Notes: a model not told the origin generated them from the letters alone. Counted from the first letter of the stretch, positions 52,538 through 61,320 are shown. The stretch is 64,000 nt of DNA from Pararoseomonas sp. SCSIO 73927 (GCF_037040815.1 NZ_CP146232.1:3876001-3940000); one strand, 5' to 3'. A program made the numbers and translations.

Positions 52538-54025
52538 TCACGGCTTGCGGGCAAGGAAGAGGAGCCAGGCGGCGTGGCGCGGGTCCATGGTTCCGGCCGC
52601 TTCCTCGAGGATGGCGGCGGCGGGGTCGCCGGCCGCCAGGCCGGGCGGCGGCGCGTCCGAGGTCGCGCGCCAGGGGTCGAGGGCGTGACCTTCCAGCCGC
52701 TGGATGACGAGGCCGGCCGCGTGAAGGGCGCCGCGGATCGCCGATGCCGACAGGCCCCCTTGGCCGGGGCGCCCGAGGGCGGCGGCGAGCCGCCGACCGA
52801 GCGATTCGGCGTTCTCGGCGACGAGGAGGAGCACGCCGCCGTGGCGGAGAAGGCGCGCCGCCTCCGCGGCCGTCCCGGCTAGAGAGGCTTCGTCCGGGTT
52901 CAGCAGCGCGAGGTCGAAGCAGGCAGCCGGTTGATCTTCCCCGCCCGAGATGAGGGCGGAGGGGGCCAGGGCGGCGTCCGCGAGGACCGGGGCTTCCCCG
53001 CCGAGGGCGGCGACGCGGCGGCCGGCCCCGGCCCCTAGCAGCGCGGCGATGCGGGCGGGCAGGGTGCCGGCCTGGCCCCGCTGTGCCGGCGCCTCGGCGG
53101 ATGACGGCCGAGGGGGCGCAATGGGCAGGGATTGCGGTTCCGGTAGCGGGGGCGCTGTCCGAATCGGCGCGGCCTGCAGGACGGCGGCAGCGGCGCTTCC
53201 CGGAACGGGCGCGGGAGCCGAGGCGGGTGACGGCAGGGGCGGTGCCGCGAAGAGGGCGGGCGGGACGGGCAGCGCGCCAGCCGGGGCGGCTGCGGGGCGG
53301 GGCGCCTCAGGCGGCGTGCCGGCCGGTTCGGGCGGCGGGACGAAGAGGCGAGGTGGCTCGGGCGTCGGGGCGGCGGGTGGGACGAAGAGGCGGGGCGGCT
53401 CGGGCAGGGCGGCGGCTGGCGGGACGAAGAGGCGAGGCGCCTCGGGCGCGGCCGTGCCGGGGCGGGGGAAGGGAAACGCCGGACGGTCCGGCCGGGCGGG
53501 TGCGGGCACCTGCAACGCGAGGGCCTCGGGCGGCAGGCTGGCGCGCGGCGTGTCCGGGCTCTGGGGCGGCGTCAGGGGCAGCATCGCGGCCTCCGGCGCG
53601 GCCGGACCCCGGGGGTTGCTCGCCTCCACCAAGCCGGGGTTGGGGAACTGGGCCGAGGCGCCCGGGGCGGTGTAGATGGCGGCGCCGTCGGCCAGGGCGC
53701 GTACGGCGGGGGCGTTCCGCATATCCGCCAGCCCGAAGGTCGGGCGGCGGGCGAAGATCACGTAGCCGTCATTGGCGAAGACCGGGGTGGTCTCCGCAAG
53801 AAGGCGGCGAAGAAGGCCCGAGGGGAGGTCTGCTGCGGCCGTGGTGCGGATCACCGCCCAGTCCGGCAGCGCCTCCGGGTCCGGGGCGGAGAGGGCGCCG
53901 GCCAGGTGGGCGAAGCTATCGGGCGCGATCACCCGTCCGCCCGGTGGAATCCGGCCCTCGAGGAAGCGGGCGGCGCCGGCCCAGGCCGGGTCGGCGGCGT
54001 CGTCGGCGGAAGGGGTCTGCGACAT
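52538..54025 (-). CDS. Proline-rich repeat protein with a degenerate methyltransferase-like C-terminus
   Basis: A 495-residue soluble protein in three parts. Residues ~1-130 form an alpha/beta domain (ARFLEGRIPPGGRVIAPDSF). Residues ~135-320 are a disordered Ala/Pro linker containing three 14-residue repeats of the type LFVPPAAxxPEPPR. Residues ~325-495 resemble a class I methyltransferase fold (FDLALLNPDEASLAGTAAEA, LLRHGGVLLLVAENAESLG, ALHAAGLVIQRLEGHALDPW). The glycine-rich SAM-binding motif is not recognisable (RRVAALGGEAP instead), so catalysis is doubtful. I cannot name a family. The gene is complete and starts at ATG 54025. Confidence 0.7.
   Translation of the reverse strand: MSQTPSADDAADPAWAGAARFLEGRIPPGGRVIAPDSFAHLAGALSAPDPEALPDWAVIRTTAAADLPSGLLRRLLAETTPVFANDGYVIFARRPTFGLADMRNAPAVRALADGAAIYTAPGASAQFPNPGLVEASNPRGPAAPEAAMLPLTPPQSPDTPRASLPPEALALQVPAPARPDRPAFPFPRPGTAAPEAPRLFVPPAAALPEPPRLFVPPAAPTPEPPRLFVPPPEPAGTPPEAPRPAAAPAGALPVPPALFAAPPLPSPASAPAPVPGSAAAAVLQAAPIRTAPPLPEPQSLPIAPPRPSSAEAPAQRGQAGTLPARIAALLGAGAGRRVAALGGEAPVLADAALAPSALISGGEDQPAACFDLALLNPDEASLAGTAAEAARLLRHGGVLLLVAENAESLGRRLAAALGRPGQGGLSASAIRGALHAAGLVIQRLEGHALDPWRATSDAPPPGLAAGDPAAAILEEAAGTMDPRHAAWLLFLARKP
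53337..53462 (-). repeat. Three tandem 42-bp repeats inside the proline-rich gene
   Basis: The motif GGGACGAAGAGGCG recurs at 53337, 53379 and 53421, exactly 42 bp apart. On the coding (minus) strand this gives three 14-residue LFVPP-containing units. The period being a multiple of three keeps the frame, so copy number could vary by slippage. Confidence 0.8.
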
Positions 54026-54212
54026 GCCCGCAGGGTCGCTTCCCCGGCCGCCGGGATCAAGCCGGGCGGAAGGCCGGGACGGTCCTGAAAACCGGGCAGG
54101 CCTGCCACGTTCCAGTCATCGAACGGAACGGAGCCGTCGCCCGGCCCCTTCCGGAACATGATGATCGTGGAACGGCACCCAGCCGGTTCTCAGATAATGC
54201 CAGGAGGGCTCC

Positions 54213-54440
54213 ATGCCGAGCGATCCCATCCGTTCCAGCGCCGGCCTGCGCGACCAGGCGGCCGCGAGTCCGGACTCCGCCGCCCCGGCCGGGATGGCCG
54301 AGGCCCGGCACCCCTCGCCCCGGCCAATTGCTCACGCCGAGGAGGCGGAGGCGGGCCGGAGCGAGTGGTGGTCGCTGATCAGGGCGGTCCTGATCGGCGC
54401 GGTGGTGCTGATGCTGATCGGCTGGCTGATCTCGGGCTGA
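54213..54440 (+). CDS. Small tail-anchored membrane protein
   Basis: A 75-residue protein with a polar, Ala/Pro-rich N-terminus (residues 1-52) and one C-terminal membrane helix (AVLIGAVVLMLIGWLISG) that ends the protein. This gives a type II or tail-anchored topology. ATG 54213 has a strong Shine-Dalgarno AGGAGGG six bases upstream. No family is recognised. It lies in the gap between the divergent proline-rich gene and the L,D-transpeptidase gene. Confidence 0.65.
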   Translation: MPSDPIRSSAGLRDQAAASPDSAAPAGMAEARHPSPRPIAHAEEAEAGRSEWWSLIRAVLIGAVVLMLIGWLISG

Positions 54441-54492
54441 GTAACAGGCCGCGTTACCCGATTCGGCTTTGCAGCCCGGGGTGACGGGCGGT

Positions 54493-56010
54493 ATGCGTCC
54501 GCGCATGCGAAGACGCGATGTGCTCTCCGGCCTCTCGGCCGGCCTGCTTCCGGCCGTGGCGCGGGCGCAGGGAGGAGGGGCGGCGGGACCGGGGCCGCAG
54601 AGCTGGGACTCGGTGTTCCGCCTCGCCGCCCGGCTGCGCAGGCTGGGGCAGGACGGGCTGGACCCGGCCGGCTACGCCGTGCCGCCGGACGCGCAGGGAG
54701 CCTCGGAGCCGGCCGCCTTTCACGCGGCCGTCTACCAGGCCGCGAACGCGGCGCTGGGGGATCTCGTGCTCGGCCGCCTGCGGCAGCCCGCCGGACGGGC
54801 CGACATCCTGCGCGACCCGGCGACGGATTTCGCGCGCTGGCAGGCCGAGCTGGTAGGGCTGCCCGAGCCGGCGGCGCTGATCGAGCGCGCGGCGAACCTG
54901 CCGGAGGGCGCGGCCGCGCTGCGGGCGGAGCTGGCGAAGGCGGCCGGGCTGGCCGCCTCCGGCGGCTGGGCGACGATTCCCGTGGGCGAGGGCACGCTGG
55001 ATCCCGGCACCACCGACGCCGCGCGCATCCCCGCGCTGCGGGCCCGGCTGAGGGCCGAGGACCCGGTGCTGGCCGCCGCGCCGGATGGCGGCGCTGCCTA
55101 TGATCCCCCGCTGGAGGCGGCCGTCCGGCGGTGGCAGGCGGCGAGCGGGCTGGAGGTGGACGGGCGCGTCGGCCCGATCAGCCTCGGCCTGCTGAACCGC
55201 CCGGCCTCGGCCCGCGCGGCGCAGCTCCGCGTGGCGCTCGACATGCGGCGCAACGCGCTGAGGCCCGGCGAGGAGCGGCGGATCGAGGTGAACATCCCCG
55301 ACTACGTCCTGCTGGTGCAGGAGGGCGAGCGGGTGCTGATGCGGATGAACGTGATCGTCGGCAAGCCGGCGCGGGCCACGCCGCCCATGCGCGCGAGGCT
55401 GACGACGGTGCAGTTCAATCCCACATGGGGCGTGCCCGAGCGCAACGCGCGCGAGGACCTTCTGCCCCGCTTCCGCCGCGACCCGGCGGGAATGACCGCC
55501 AAGGGCTTCCGCCTCTACAGCGTGGTGGGCGGAGAGCGCGTGGAGGTCGACCCCGCCACCGTGGACTGGTCCGCCGTGCGGGCGGACCGCTTCCCCTACC
55601 TCATTCGTCAGGACGCCGGGGACGAGAACGCCCTCGGCCGGATCAAATTCATCATGCCGAACTCCGACGACATCTACCTGCACGACACGCCCGACCGCCG
55701 GCTCTTCGGCCGTCCGGACCGGGCCTTCTCCTCGGGCTGCATCCGGCTGGCCCTGCCGGACGATCTTCTCCTCCTCGTGCTGGACGGGACGGGGTGGGAC
55801 ATGGCGCGGGCGCAGCGCGCCTATGCCAGCGGGCAGACCCAGTCCGTGGGGCTGCGGCGCCCGCTGCCAGTCCGGCTGCATTATACGACCGTGACCGTCG
55901 AGGGCGGGCGCGCGAAGGTCCGGCCCGACATCTACGGGCTGGACGCCGCCTACGCGCGGGAGATGGAGCGGGGCGGGCTGCGGGTCGCGGCCGCGGGTGC
56001 GGCGCGGTGA
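54493..56010 (+). CDS. L,D-transpeptidase (YcbB/LdtD-like)
   Basis: Periplasmic enzyme that makes 3-3 peptidoglycan cross-links or attaches proteins. The 505-residue protein has a Tat-like signal (MRRRDVLSGLSAGLLPA, cleavage near ARAQ), a scaffold region and a peptidoglycan-binding domain near residue 200 (VRRWQAASGLEVDGRVGP). The YkuD catalytic domain has HDTPDRRLFGRPDRAFSSGC with nucleophile Cys416 (SxGCxR). ATG 54493 is used; ATG 54505 and TTG 54469 are in-frame alternatives. It overlaps or abuts a DUF882 peptidase gene. Confidence 0.94.
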   Translation: MRPRMRRRDVLSGLSAGLLPAVARAQGGGAAGPGPQSWDSVFRLAARLRRLGQDGLDPAGYAVPPDAQGASEPAAFHAAVYQAANAALGDLVLGRLRQPAGRADILRDPATDFARWQAELVGLPEPAALIERAANLPEGAAALRAELAKAAGLAASGGWATIPVGEGTLDPGTTDAARIPALRARLRAEDPVLAAAPDGGAAYDPPLEAAVRRWQAASGLEVDGRVGPISLGLLNRPASARAAQLRVALDMRRNALRPGEERRIEVNIPDYVLLVQEGERVLMRMNVIVGKPARATPPMRARLTTVQFNPTWGVPERNAREDLLPRFRRDPAGMTAKGFRLYSVVGGERVEVDPATVDWSAVRADRFPYLIRQDAGDENALGRIKFIMPNSDDIYLHDTPDRRLFGRPDRAFSSGCIRLALPDDLLLLVLDGTGWDMARAQRAYASGQTQSVGLRRPLPVRLHYTTVTVEGGRAKVRPDIYGLDAAYAREMERGGLRVAAAGAAR

Positions 56011-56021
56011 GCGCGCGGGGA

Positions 56022-56609
56022 ATGAGTGCGGGCTGGAACGGCCGCCGGCCGCACGCGCCGGAATGCCCCTGCTGCGAGGACCGGCGGCTGGGGCGGCGCA
56101 ACCTGATCGCGGCCGGGGCCGGGCTGCTGGCCTGCGCCGCCCTGCCGGGCGGGGCGGAGGCGCAGGCGGTGCGCGGGACGCGACGCATCAGCGTGCAGCG
56201 CGCCTATACCGGGGACGGCTTCACCGGCGTGTACTTCCAGGACGGGCGCTACGTGACCGAGGCGCTGCGAAGGCTGGACTGGGTCTTCCGCGACATCAAC
56301 CGCGAGGAGGTGACGCCGATGGATCCGCGCCTCTTCGACGTGATGAACGCCGTGGCGGCGCGCATGGAGGCCAACGAGGCCTTCCAGGTGATCAGTGGCT
56401 ACCGCACGCCGGAGACGAACTCGCGCCTTCCCGGGCGGGTCTCGACCGTCTCCCTCCACATGTCCGGCATGGCTGGGGACATGCGGCTGCCCGGGCGGGA
56501 TTCCTACGGCATGGCGCGGCTCGCGGCCTCGCTGGGACTGGGCGGCGTCGGGCTCTACCGGCGGGACGGCTTCGTGCACCTGGATTGCGGGCAGTCCCGC
56601 CGCTGGTAG
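56022..56609 (+). CDS. DUF882/YcbK-family zinc peptidase-like protein
   Basis: A 195-residue exported protein. The N-terminus LGRRNLIAAGAGLLACAALP is a Tat-like signal. The M15-type metal site is visible as SLHMSGMAGDMRLPG (His, Asp) and DGFVHLDCG (His). The family is expected to act on peptidoglycan. An in-frame GTG at 56007 lies inside the stop codon of the L,D-transpeptidase gene (GTGA) and would couple the two genes; ATG 56022 is the other choice. A strong terminator follows. Confidence 0.92.
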   Translation: MSAGWNGRRPHAPECPCCEDRRLGRRNLIAAGAGLLACAALPGGAEAQAVRGTRRISVQRAYTGDGFTGVYFQDGRYVTEALRRLDWVFRDINREEVTPMDPRLFDVMNAVAARMEANEAFQVISGYRTPETNSRLPGRVSTVSLHMSGMAGDMRLPGRDSYGMARLAASLGLGGVGLYRRDGFVHLDCGQSRRW

Positions 56610-56633
56610 GGCGGGAACGGCGCGGATCGGAGG

Positions 56634-56662
56634 GGCCGGGGAGGGAACTCCCCGGCCTTTTT
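56634..56662 (+). terminator. Rho-independent terminator after the DUF882 gene
   Basis: A perfect 10-bp stem GGCCGGGGAG (56634-56643) with a GGAA tetraloop pairs with CTCCCCGGCC (56648-56657) and is followed by five T residues. This is the clearest intrinsic terminator in the window. The T-run overlaps the stop codon of the convergent gene at 56662. Confidence 0.9.
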
Positions 56663-57108
56663 CATGAGGTGGCGCGGAGAGGGTTGGCGAGCAGCAGGCC
56701 GCCGCGCCGGAGGATCAGCCCCAGGGCGAGGGCCGGGCCCAGGGCGGCGTAGGCCGATGCCGGCGGCGCGAGGCGGAGGAGGACGGCCAGCGCCTCCCGC
56801 CGGGTGGCGCGCTGCGCGAGGCCGATGGCCATGAGGAGCGAGCCTTCCGCCGGGGTGAGGCGCGGGCAGAGGCGGCACCCCAGGGCGCCCGGGCAGGCAA
56901 GGGCGCGCAGAAGCGCGTCCAGCGCCGGTGCGGCTTCCGCCAGCCCCTCGGTCGCCAGTGGCAGGCGCAGGGCGGCGAGGGGGGAGCCGCCCGTCCGGGT
57001 GGCCTCCACCCAGCCGCGCACGGCGTCCAGCAGCACGGCCTCCGCGGGCGGCAGGTCTTCGGGCGCGGCGTCCGCGAGGGGCCAGCTGGGCAGTCCGCGA
57101 GTGGCCAT
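56662..57108 (-). CDS. Hypothetical protein downstream of a Fur-like box
   Basis: A 148-residue protein, mostly helical and Leu/Ala-rich, with three clustered cysteines in ALACPGALGCRLCPRL near residues 71-82 that could bind a metal or cluster. A later hydrophobic stretch (AYAALGPALALGLIL) is marginal as a membrane helix. I recognise no family. ATG 57108 lies 36 bp downstream of a Fur-like box, which suggests iron regulation. Confidence 0.65.
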   Translation of the reverse strand: MATRGLPSWPLADAAPEDLPPAEAVLLDAVRGWVEATRTGGSPLAALRLPLATEGLAEAAPALDALLRALACPGALGCRLCPRLTPAEGSLLMAIGLAQRATRREALAVLLRLAPPASAYAALGPALALGLILRRGGLLLANPLRATS

Positions 57109-57143
57109 GGGGTATCTCCCGCCGTTGCTTCCCGCAGGCTGCC

Positions 57144-57162
57144 TGGAATGATAATCGTTCGC
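57144..57162. promoter_or_regulatory. Fur-like box
   Basis: TGGAATGATAATCGTTCGC matches the 19-bp Fur consensus GATAATGATAATCATTATC at 13 positions, with an unbroken run AATGATAATC in the core. Such an A+T-rich block stands out in this G+C-rich DNA. It lies between divergent genes, 36 bp before the minus-strand hypothetical gene and 93 bp before the Bcr/CflA exporter gene. Confidence 0.5.
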
Positions 57163-57254
57163 AAGTTCCTTCTGACAGGTGATCCGCGGGATTAGCGCTT
57201 CCCATTCCGCCTGCTGCGGCGCAGCAAGGGCGAGTCACAGCGACGCAGGACCCA

Positions 57255-58424
57255 ATGCCGCCCTGGCTTCCCTTGCTGCTCGGCTTTCTCACGGCCATCA
57301 ACCCGATCTCGACCGACATGTACCTGCCGGGCTTCCCGCAGATTGAGGCGGAGTTCGGCACCGGCGGGGGCGGGGCGCAGGTGACGCTGGCCACCTGGTT
57401 CGTCGGGCTTGCGGTGGGGCAGGTGACGCAGGGCACCCTGTCCGATCGGTTCGGCCGGCGCGGCCCGCTGATCGTCGGGACGGCGGTCTACACCCTGGCG
57501 ACCGTGGGCTGTGCGCTGGCGCCGAGCATGGGGTGGCTAGCGGCCTTCCGCTTCCTGGAGGCCTTCGGAGCCTCCGCCAGTTCCGTGATCCCGCGCGCGG
57601 TGGTGCGGGACAAGGTGACGGGGCTGGAGGCGGCGCGGATCATGTCCCGCCTCATCCTCGTCATGGGGGCGGCGCCGATCCTCGCGCCCTCCCTCGGCGG
57701 ATTGCTGCTGGAAGTGGCGGATTGGCGGGCGATCTTCTGGGTGATGGCGGGCTACGGGGCAGTCTCCGGCCTGCTGGTCTGGTGGCTGCTGCCGGACACG
57801 CTGCCGCCGGAGCGCCGGCTGCAACTCGGCTTCGGCGCGCTGATGCGGAACTACGGGCGGGTGCTGGTGGAGCCGGTCTTCCTGACCCACGCGCTGATGG
57901 GGGCGGCGGTGATGTTTTCCATGTTCGCCTACATCAGCGGCGCGCCGGCCGTTTACATCGAGTATTTCCGGATGGAGCCCGGGCGCTTCGCGATCCTGTT
58001 CGGGCTCGGCGCGGCGGGGTTCATCGGCGGGGCGCAGCTGAATCCCTGGCTGGTCGGGCGCTTCGGGGCGGGCCGGGTGCTGACGGCGGGGGCGCTGGGC
58101 TTCCTGGCCTCGACCCTCGCGCTGACGTTGCTGGCCTGGACGGGTCGGGGCGGGCTCTGGGGGTTCTTCTTCCCTGTCTTCGGCATGCTGGCGGCCGGCA
58201 GCCTGATCATGCCGAATTCCGCCGTCGGCGGGCTGGCGCGGCACGGGCAGCGGGCGGGCACGGCCTCTGCCCTGCTGGGAACCTTGCAGTTCGCGGTGGC
58301 GGCGCTGGGGAGCGTGGCGGTCGGGCACTTCGCGGACGGCACGCCGCGCCCGGTGGCGGCGGTGATCCTCCTCGGGGCGGTGCTGACGGTGGCGCTGGAC
58401 GCGCTGCGGCGCCGGCACGGCTGA
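57255..58424 (+). CDS. Bcr/CflA-family MFS drug exporter
   Basis: Twelve-helix exporter of 389 residues. It opens WLPLLLGFLTAINPISTDMYL with PGFPQIEAEF, typical of Bcr/CflA. MFS motif A appears as LSDRFGRRGPLIVG, and motif C, in the fifth helix, includes MGAAPILAPSLGG. It would export a drug, peptide or metabolite by proton antiport. ATG 57255 fits the family. A Fur-like box is upstream. Confidence 0.93.
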   Translation: MPPWLPLLLGFLTAINPISTDMYLPGFPQIEAEFGTGGGGAQVTLATWFVGLAVGQVTQGTLSDRFGRRGPLIVGTAVYTLATVGCALAPSMGWLAAFRFLEAFGASASSVIPRAVVRDKVTGLEAARIMSRLILVMGAAPILAPSLGGLLLEVADWRAIFWVMAGYGAVSGLLVWWLLPDTLPPERRLQLGFGALMRNYGRVLVEPVFLTHALMGAAVMFSMFAYISGAPAVYIEYFRMEPGRFAILFGLGAAGFIGGAQLNPWLVGRFGAGRVLTAGALGFLASTLALTLLAWTGRGGLWGFFFPVFGMLAAGSLIMPNSAVGGLARHGQRAGTASALLGTLQFAVAALGSVAVGHFADGTPRPVAAVILLGAVLTVALDALRRRHG

Positions 58425-58475
58425 GGCGCCGTATCGGTTGTTGCGCCGGGTGGCCAACGCGGCCAGATACGGCGC

Positions 58476-60110
58476 ATGGATCAGATCGCCCCCGATGCCG
58501 CCGGGATTGGCCACAACCGCCCGCCTGAGGCCCAGAGCCAGGTTGCCCAGGAAGCCGCCCGCCGGCGCGCCTTCGCCATCATCGCGCACCCGGATGCTGG
58601 CAAGACCACGCTGACGGAGAAGCTGCTGCTGCGCGGCGGCGCCATCCAGCTGGCCGGGCAGGTGCGCGCCAAAGGCGACCGGCGGCGCACCCGGTCCGAC
58701 TGGATGAAGATCGAGCAGGACCGCGGCATCTCGGTTGCCACCTCCGTCATGACCTTCGAGCGGGACGGGGTGGTGTTCAACCTGCTGGACACGCCGGGCC
58801 ACGAGGACTTCTCGGAGGACACCTACCGCACGCTGACGGCGGTGGACGCGGCGGTGATGGTGATCGACGCGGCCAAGGGGATCGAGGCGCAGACGCGCAA
58901 GCTGTTCGAGGTGTGCCGGCTGCGCGACATCCCCATCATCACCTTCATCAACAAGATGGACCGGGAGAGCCGGGACGTCTTCGAGCTGCTGGACGAGATC
59001 GAGAAGACGCTGGCCCTGGACGTGACGCCGGCGGCCTGGCCGGTGGGGGCAGGGCGCGGGTTCCTCGGCACCTACGACATGCTGGAGCCGGCGCTGCATC
59101 TGCTGGCGGAAGGATCGGGAGCGGTGAAGCTCTCCGGCCTGGATGATCCGAAGATCGACGAGATGGTGCCGGCGTCCGAGGTGGAGGCGCTGCGCGAGGG
59201 GGCGGAGCTGGCCTCCGCCTTCCCGAGCTTCGACATCGAGGCGTTCCGGCAGGGGACGATGACGCCGGTGTATTTCGGCTCGGCGCTGCGGGATTTCGGG
59301 ATCGGGCACCTGCTGGAGGGGCTGGCGCGCTTCGCGCCGCAGCCGGGCGCGCGGCCGGCCGATACGCGGCGCGTGCAGCCGGATGAGGCGGCGCTGACGG
59401 GCTTCGTCTTCAAGATCCAGGCGAACATGGACCCGAACCACCGGGACCGCGTGGCCTTCCTGCGGATCTGCTCCGGCAGGCTGGAGAAGGGGATGCGGCT
59501 GCGCCAGACCCGCACGGGCAAGCAGGTGCCGGTCAACGCGCCGCTGTTCTTCTTCGCGCAGGACCGGCAGGTGGCGCAGGAGGCTTGGCCGGGCGACGTG
59601 GTGGGGATTGCCAACCACGGCATCCTGCGGATCGGCGACACGCTGACCGAGGGCGAGGCGCTGAACTTCCGGGGCGTGCCGAGCTTCGCGCCGGAGTTGC
59701 TGCGCCGCGTGATGATCGAGGACGCGATGGTCGGCAAGAAGCTCCGCACGGCGCTGGAGCAGCTGGCCGAGGAGGGGGTGGTGCAGTTGTTCCGCCCGCT
59801 GGACGGCACGCCGCCGGTGGTGGGCGTGGTGGGCGCACTGCAGCTGGACGTGCTGGCGGAGCGGCTGAAGGCGGAATACGCCGTGCCCAGCCGCTACGAG
59901 GCGACGCCCTGGGGGATGATGCGCTGGGTCGTATCGGACGATAAGGCGGCGATGGAGCGGTTCCGCCAGTCCGCGCCGCACGACACGGCGGAGGATCACG
60001 ACGGCGCGCTGGTGGCGTTCTTCACCTCCGACTGGCGGCGGAACCGGGCGGAGGAGGAGTGGCCGATGCTGAAGTTCCTAAAGCTGCGGGAGCAGCACGC
60101 GGCGGCGTGA
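58476..60110 (+). CDS. prfC: Peptide chain release factor 3
   Basis: GTPase that removes RF1/RF2 from the ribosome after peptide release. The 544-residue protein has G1 AHPDAGKTTLTEK, the RF3 switch region RTRSDWMKIEQDRGISVATS, G3 LLDTPGHEDFSEDTYR and G4 FINKMDRESRD. It has a family-typical C-terminal domain and an N-terminal extension of about 25 residues. ATG 58476 is the only ATG upstream of the GTPase domain. The stop overlaps the GTG start of the HAD gene. Confidence 0.97.
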   Translation: MDQIAPDAAGIGHNRPPEAQSQVAQEAARRRAFAIIAHPDAGKTTLTEKLLLRGGAIQLAGQVRAKGDRRRTRSDWMKIEQDRGISVATSVMTFERDGVVFNLLDTPGHEDFSEDTYRTLTAVDAAVMVIDAAKGIEAQTRKLFEVCRLRDIPIITFINKMDRESRDVFELLDEIEKTLALDVTPAAWPVGAGRGFLGTYDMLEPALHLLAEGSGAVKLSGLDDPKIDEMVPASEVEALREGAELASAFPSFDIEAFRQGTMTPVYFGSALRDFGIGHLLEGLARFAPQPGARPADTRRVQPDEAALTGFVFKIQANMDPNHRDRVAFLRICSGRLEKGMRLRQTRTGKQVPVNAPLFFFAQDRQVAQEAWPGDVVGIANHGILRIGDTLTEGEALNFRGVPSFAPELLRRVMIEDAMVGKKLRTALEQLAEEGVVQLFRPLDGTPPVVGVVGALQLDVLAERLKAEYAVPSRYEATPWGMMRWVVSDDKAAMERFRQSAPHDTAEDHDGALVAFFTSDWRRNRAEEEWPMLKFLKLREQHAAA

Positions 60111-60607
60111 AGGCGCATACGCTTTTCCTCGACCTGGACGGCGTGCTGGCGGACTTCGACCGGGGTGTGGAGGTCGTGACCGGCAGGCGGCCGGAGGAGC
60201 TGCCACTGAAGAGAATGTGGGCGGCGCTGTCGAAGGCGCCCGCCTTCTTCGAAACATTGGAGTTCATGCACGACGCGGAGGCGTTGTGGCGCTTCTGCGA
60301 GCCGCACCGCCCGACGATCCTGACTGGGCTGCCCCTGGGTTCCTGGGCGCCTGTGCAGAAAAAGCAGTGGGTGGCGCGGATGCTCGGCGCGCGTGTGCCG
60401 GTGATCACCTGCATGAGCCGCGAGAAGCCGCGCTGGTCCGGGCCCGGGCATGTCCTGGTGGATGACCGTGCCTCCGCGCGGGAGGGGTGGGAGGCGAAGG
60501 GCGGCATCTTCGTGCACCACGTCTCGGCGGAGCGGTCCATCGCGGCACTGCGAGAGCTGGGCTTCGACGGCTCCCCTGATGGGGAAGGGCTCAGCCTCCG
60601 GCGGTGA
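60107..60607 (+). CDS. HAD-superfamily 5'-nucleotidase-like phosphatase
   Basis: A 166-residue HAD protein. Motif I is FLDLDGVLADFD (nucleophile and acid Asp), motif II the Thr of TILTGLPLGSW, Lys in SREKPRWSGPG, and motif IV VLVDDRASAREGWEAKGG. This pattern is found in 5'-deoxyribonucleotidase-like proteins. GTG 60107 lies inside the prfC stop (GTGA), so translation is coupled. Its 3' end overlaps the convergent DUF599 gene by 17 bp. Confidence 0.88.
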   Translation: MKAHTLFLDLDGVLADFDRGVEVVTGRRPEELPLKRMWAALSKAPAFFETLEFMHDAEALWRFCEPHRPTILTGLPLGSWAPVQKKQWVARMLGARVPVITCMSREKPRWSGPGHVLVDDRASAREGWEAKGGIFVHHVSAERSIAALRELGFDGSPDGEGLSLRR

Positions 60608-61268
60608 GGGCGGCCTGGACGGCGGAGCGGAACTCCCGCCGGTGCAGTTCGTGCACCACCCAGAGGGAGGCAAGCATGAAGGCGAAGGGGTGGACCATCC
60701 AGGCAAGGACCGCGAGGCCGAAGTAGTAGGCGCGCAGCCCCGTGTTGAAGTGGCGGGCGGCGCGATTCACCACCTCCGCCGCGATCTCGGCGGCGGGGAT
60801 GGCGGCGGGGGTGCGGCCGAAGCCGCCGATGAGGATGGAGCCGTAGTTGAACTGGCGCAGCGCCCAGGTCAGCTCGAAGAAGGCGCGCACGAAGATGACG
60901 AGGAGGAGCAGGACCCGCGCCTCCCACCCGCCCTCGGTCGGGGTCTGCGCGAAGGGGACGGAGCCGAGGACGCGCTGGCCGACCTCCGGCGAGGCGAGCA
61001 GCGCCATGGCGCCGCCGATGATGAAGATGCAGGTGTTGGCGAGGAAGGAGGTGGAGGACATGAGGTTGCCGACGATGCCGACATCGGCGATTCGGTTGTC
61101 CCGCGGCACCGCGGCCACCAGCCAGCGGCGCCGGTGCTCGTTCATCGCGTGGATGACGCTGCGGCGGTGGATGGAGGGCACGCGGTCGACGACCGTGGCG
61201 TAGCCGGTCCAGCAGAGCGCGAAGACGGCGAGCGCCAGGAAGTCGAGCGGGGTGAGGAAGCCGGGCAT
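60591..61268 (-). CDS. DUF599 membrane protein
   Basis: A 225-residue inner-membrane protein with four predicted helices. The family N-terminus LDFLALAVFALCWTGYATV, NEHRRRWLVAAVPRDNRI, SSTSFLANTCIFIIGGAMAL and RAFFELTWALRQFNYGSI are recognisable DUF599 features. Function unknown. It is convergent with the HAD gene. Confidence 0.9.
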   Translation of the reverse strand: MPGFLTPLDFLALAVFALCWTGYATVVDRVPSIHRRSVIHAMNEHRRRWLVAAVPRDNRIADVGIVGNLMSSTSFLANTCIFIIGGAMALLASPEVGQRVLGSVPFAQTPTEGGWEARVLLLLVIFVRAFFELTWALRQFNYGSILIGGFGRTPAAIPAAEIAAEVVNRAARHFNTGLRAYYFGLAVLAWMVHPFAFMLASLWVVHELHRREFRSAVQAALTAGG

Positions 61269-61293
61269 TGTATGGCCTGCCTGGAAAAGGGAA

Positions 61294-61320
61294 GGGGCGG
61301 GGCCTCTCGGCGCCCGCCCC
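61294..61320 (-). terminator. Terminator of icd
   Basis: On the minus strand, a GGGGCGGG/CCCGCCCC stem (61313-61320 with 61294-61301) is followed by a pyrimidine-rich tract containing TTTT. It lies 29 bp beyond the icd stop codon and 26 bp before the DUF599 start. Confidence 0.55.
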
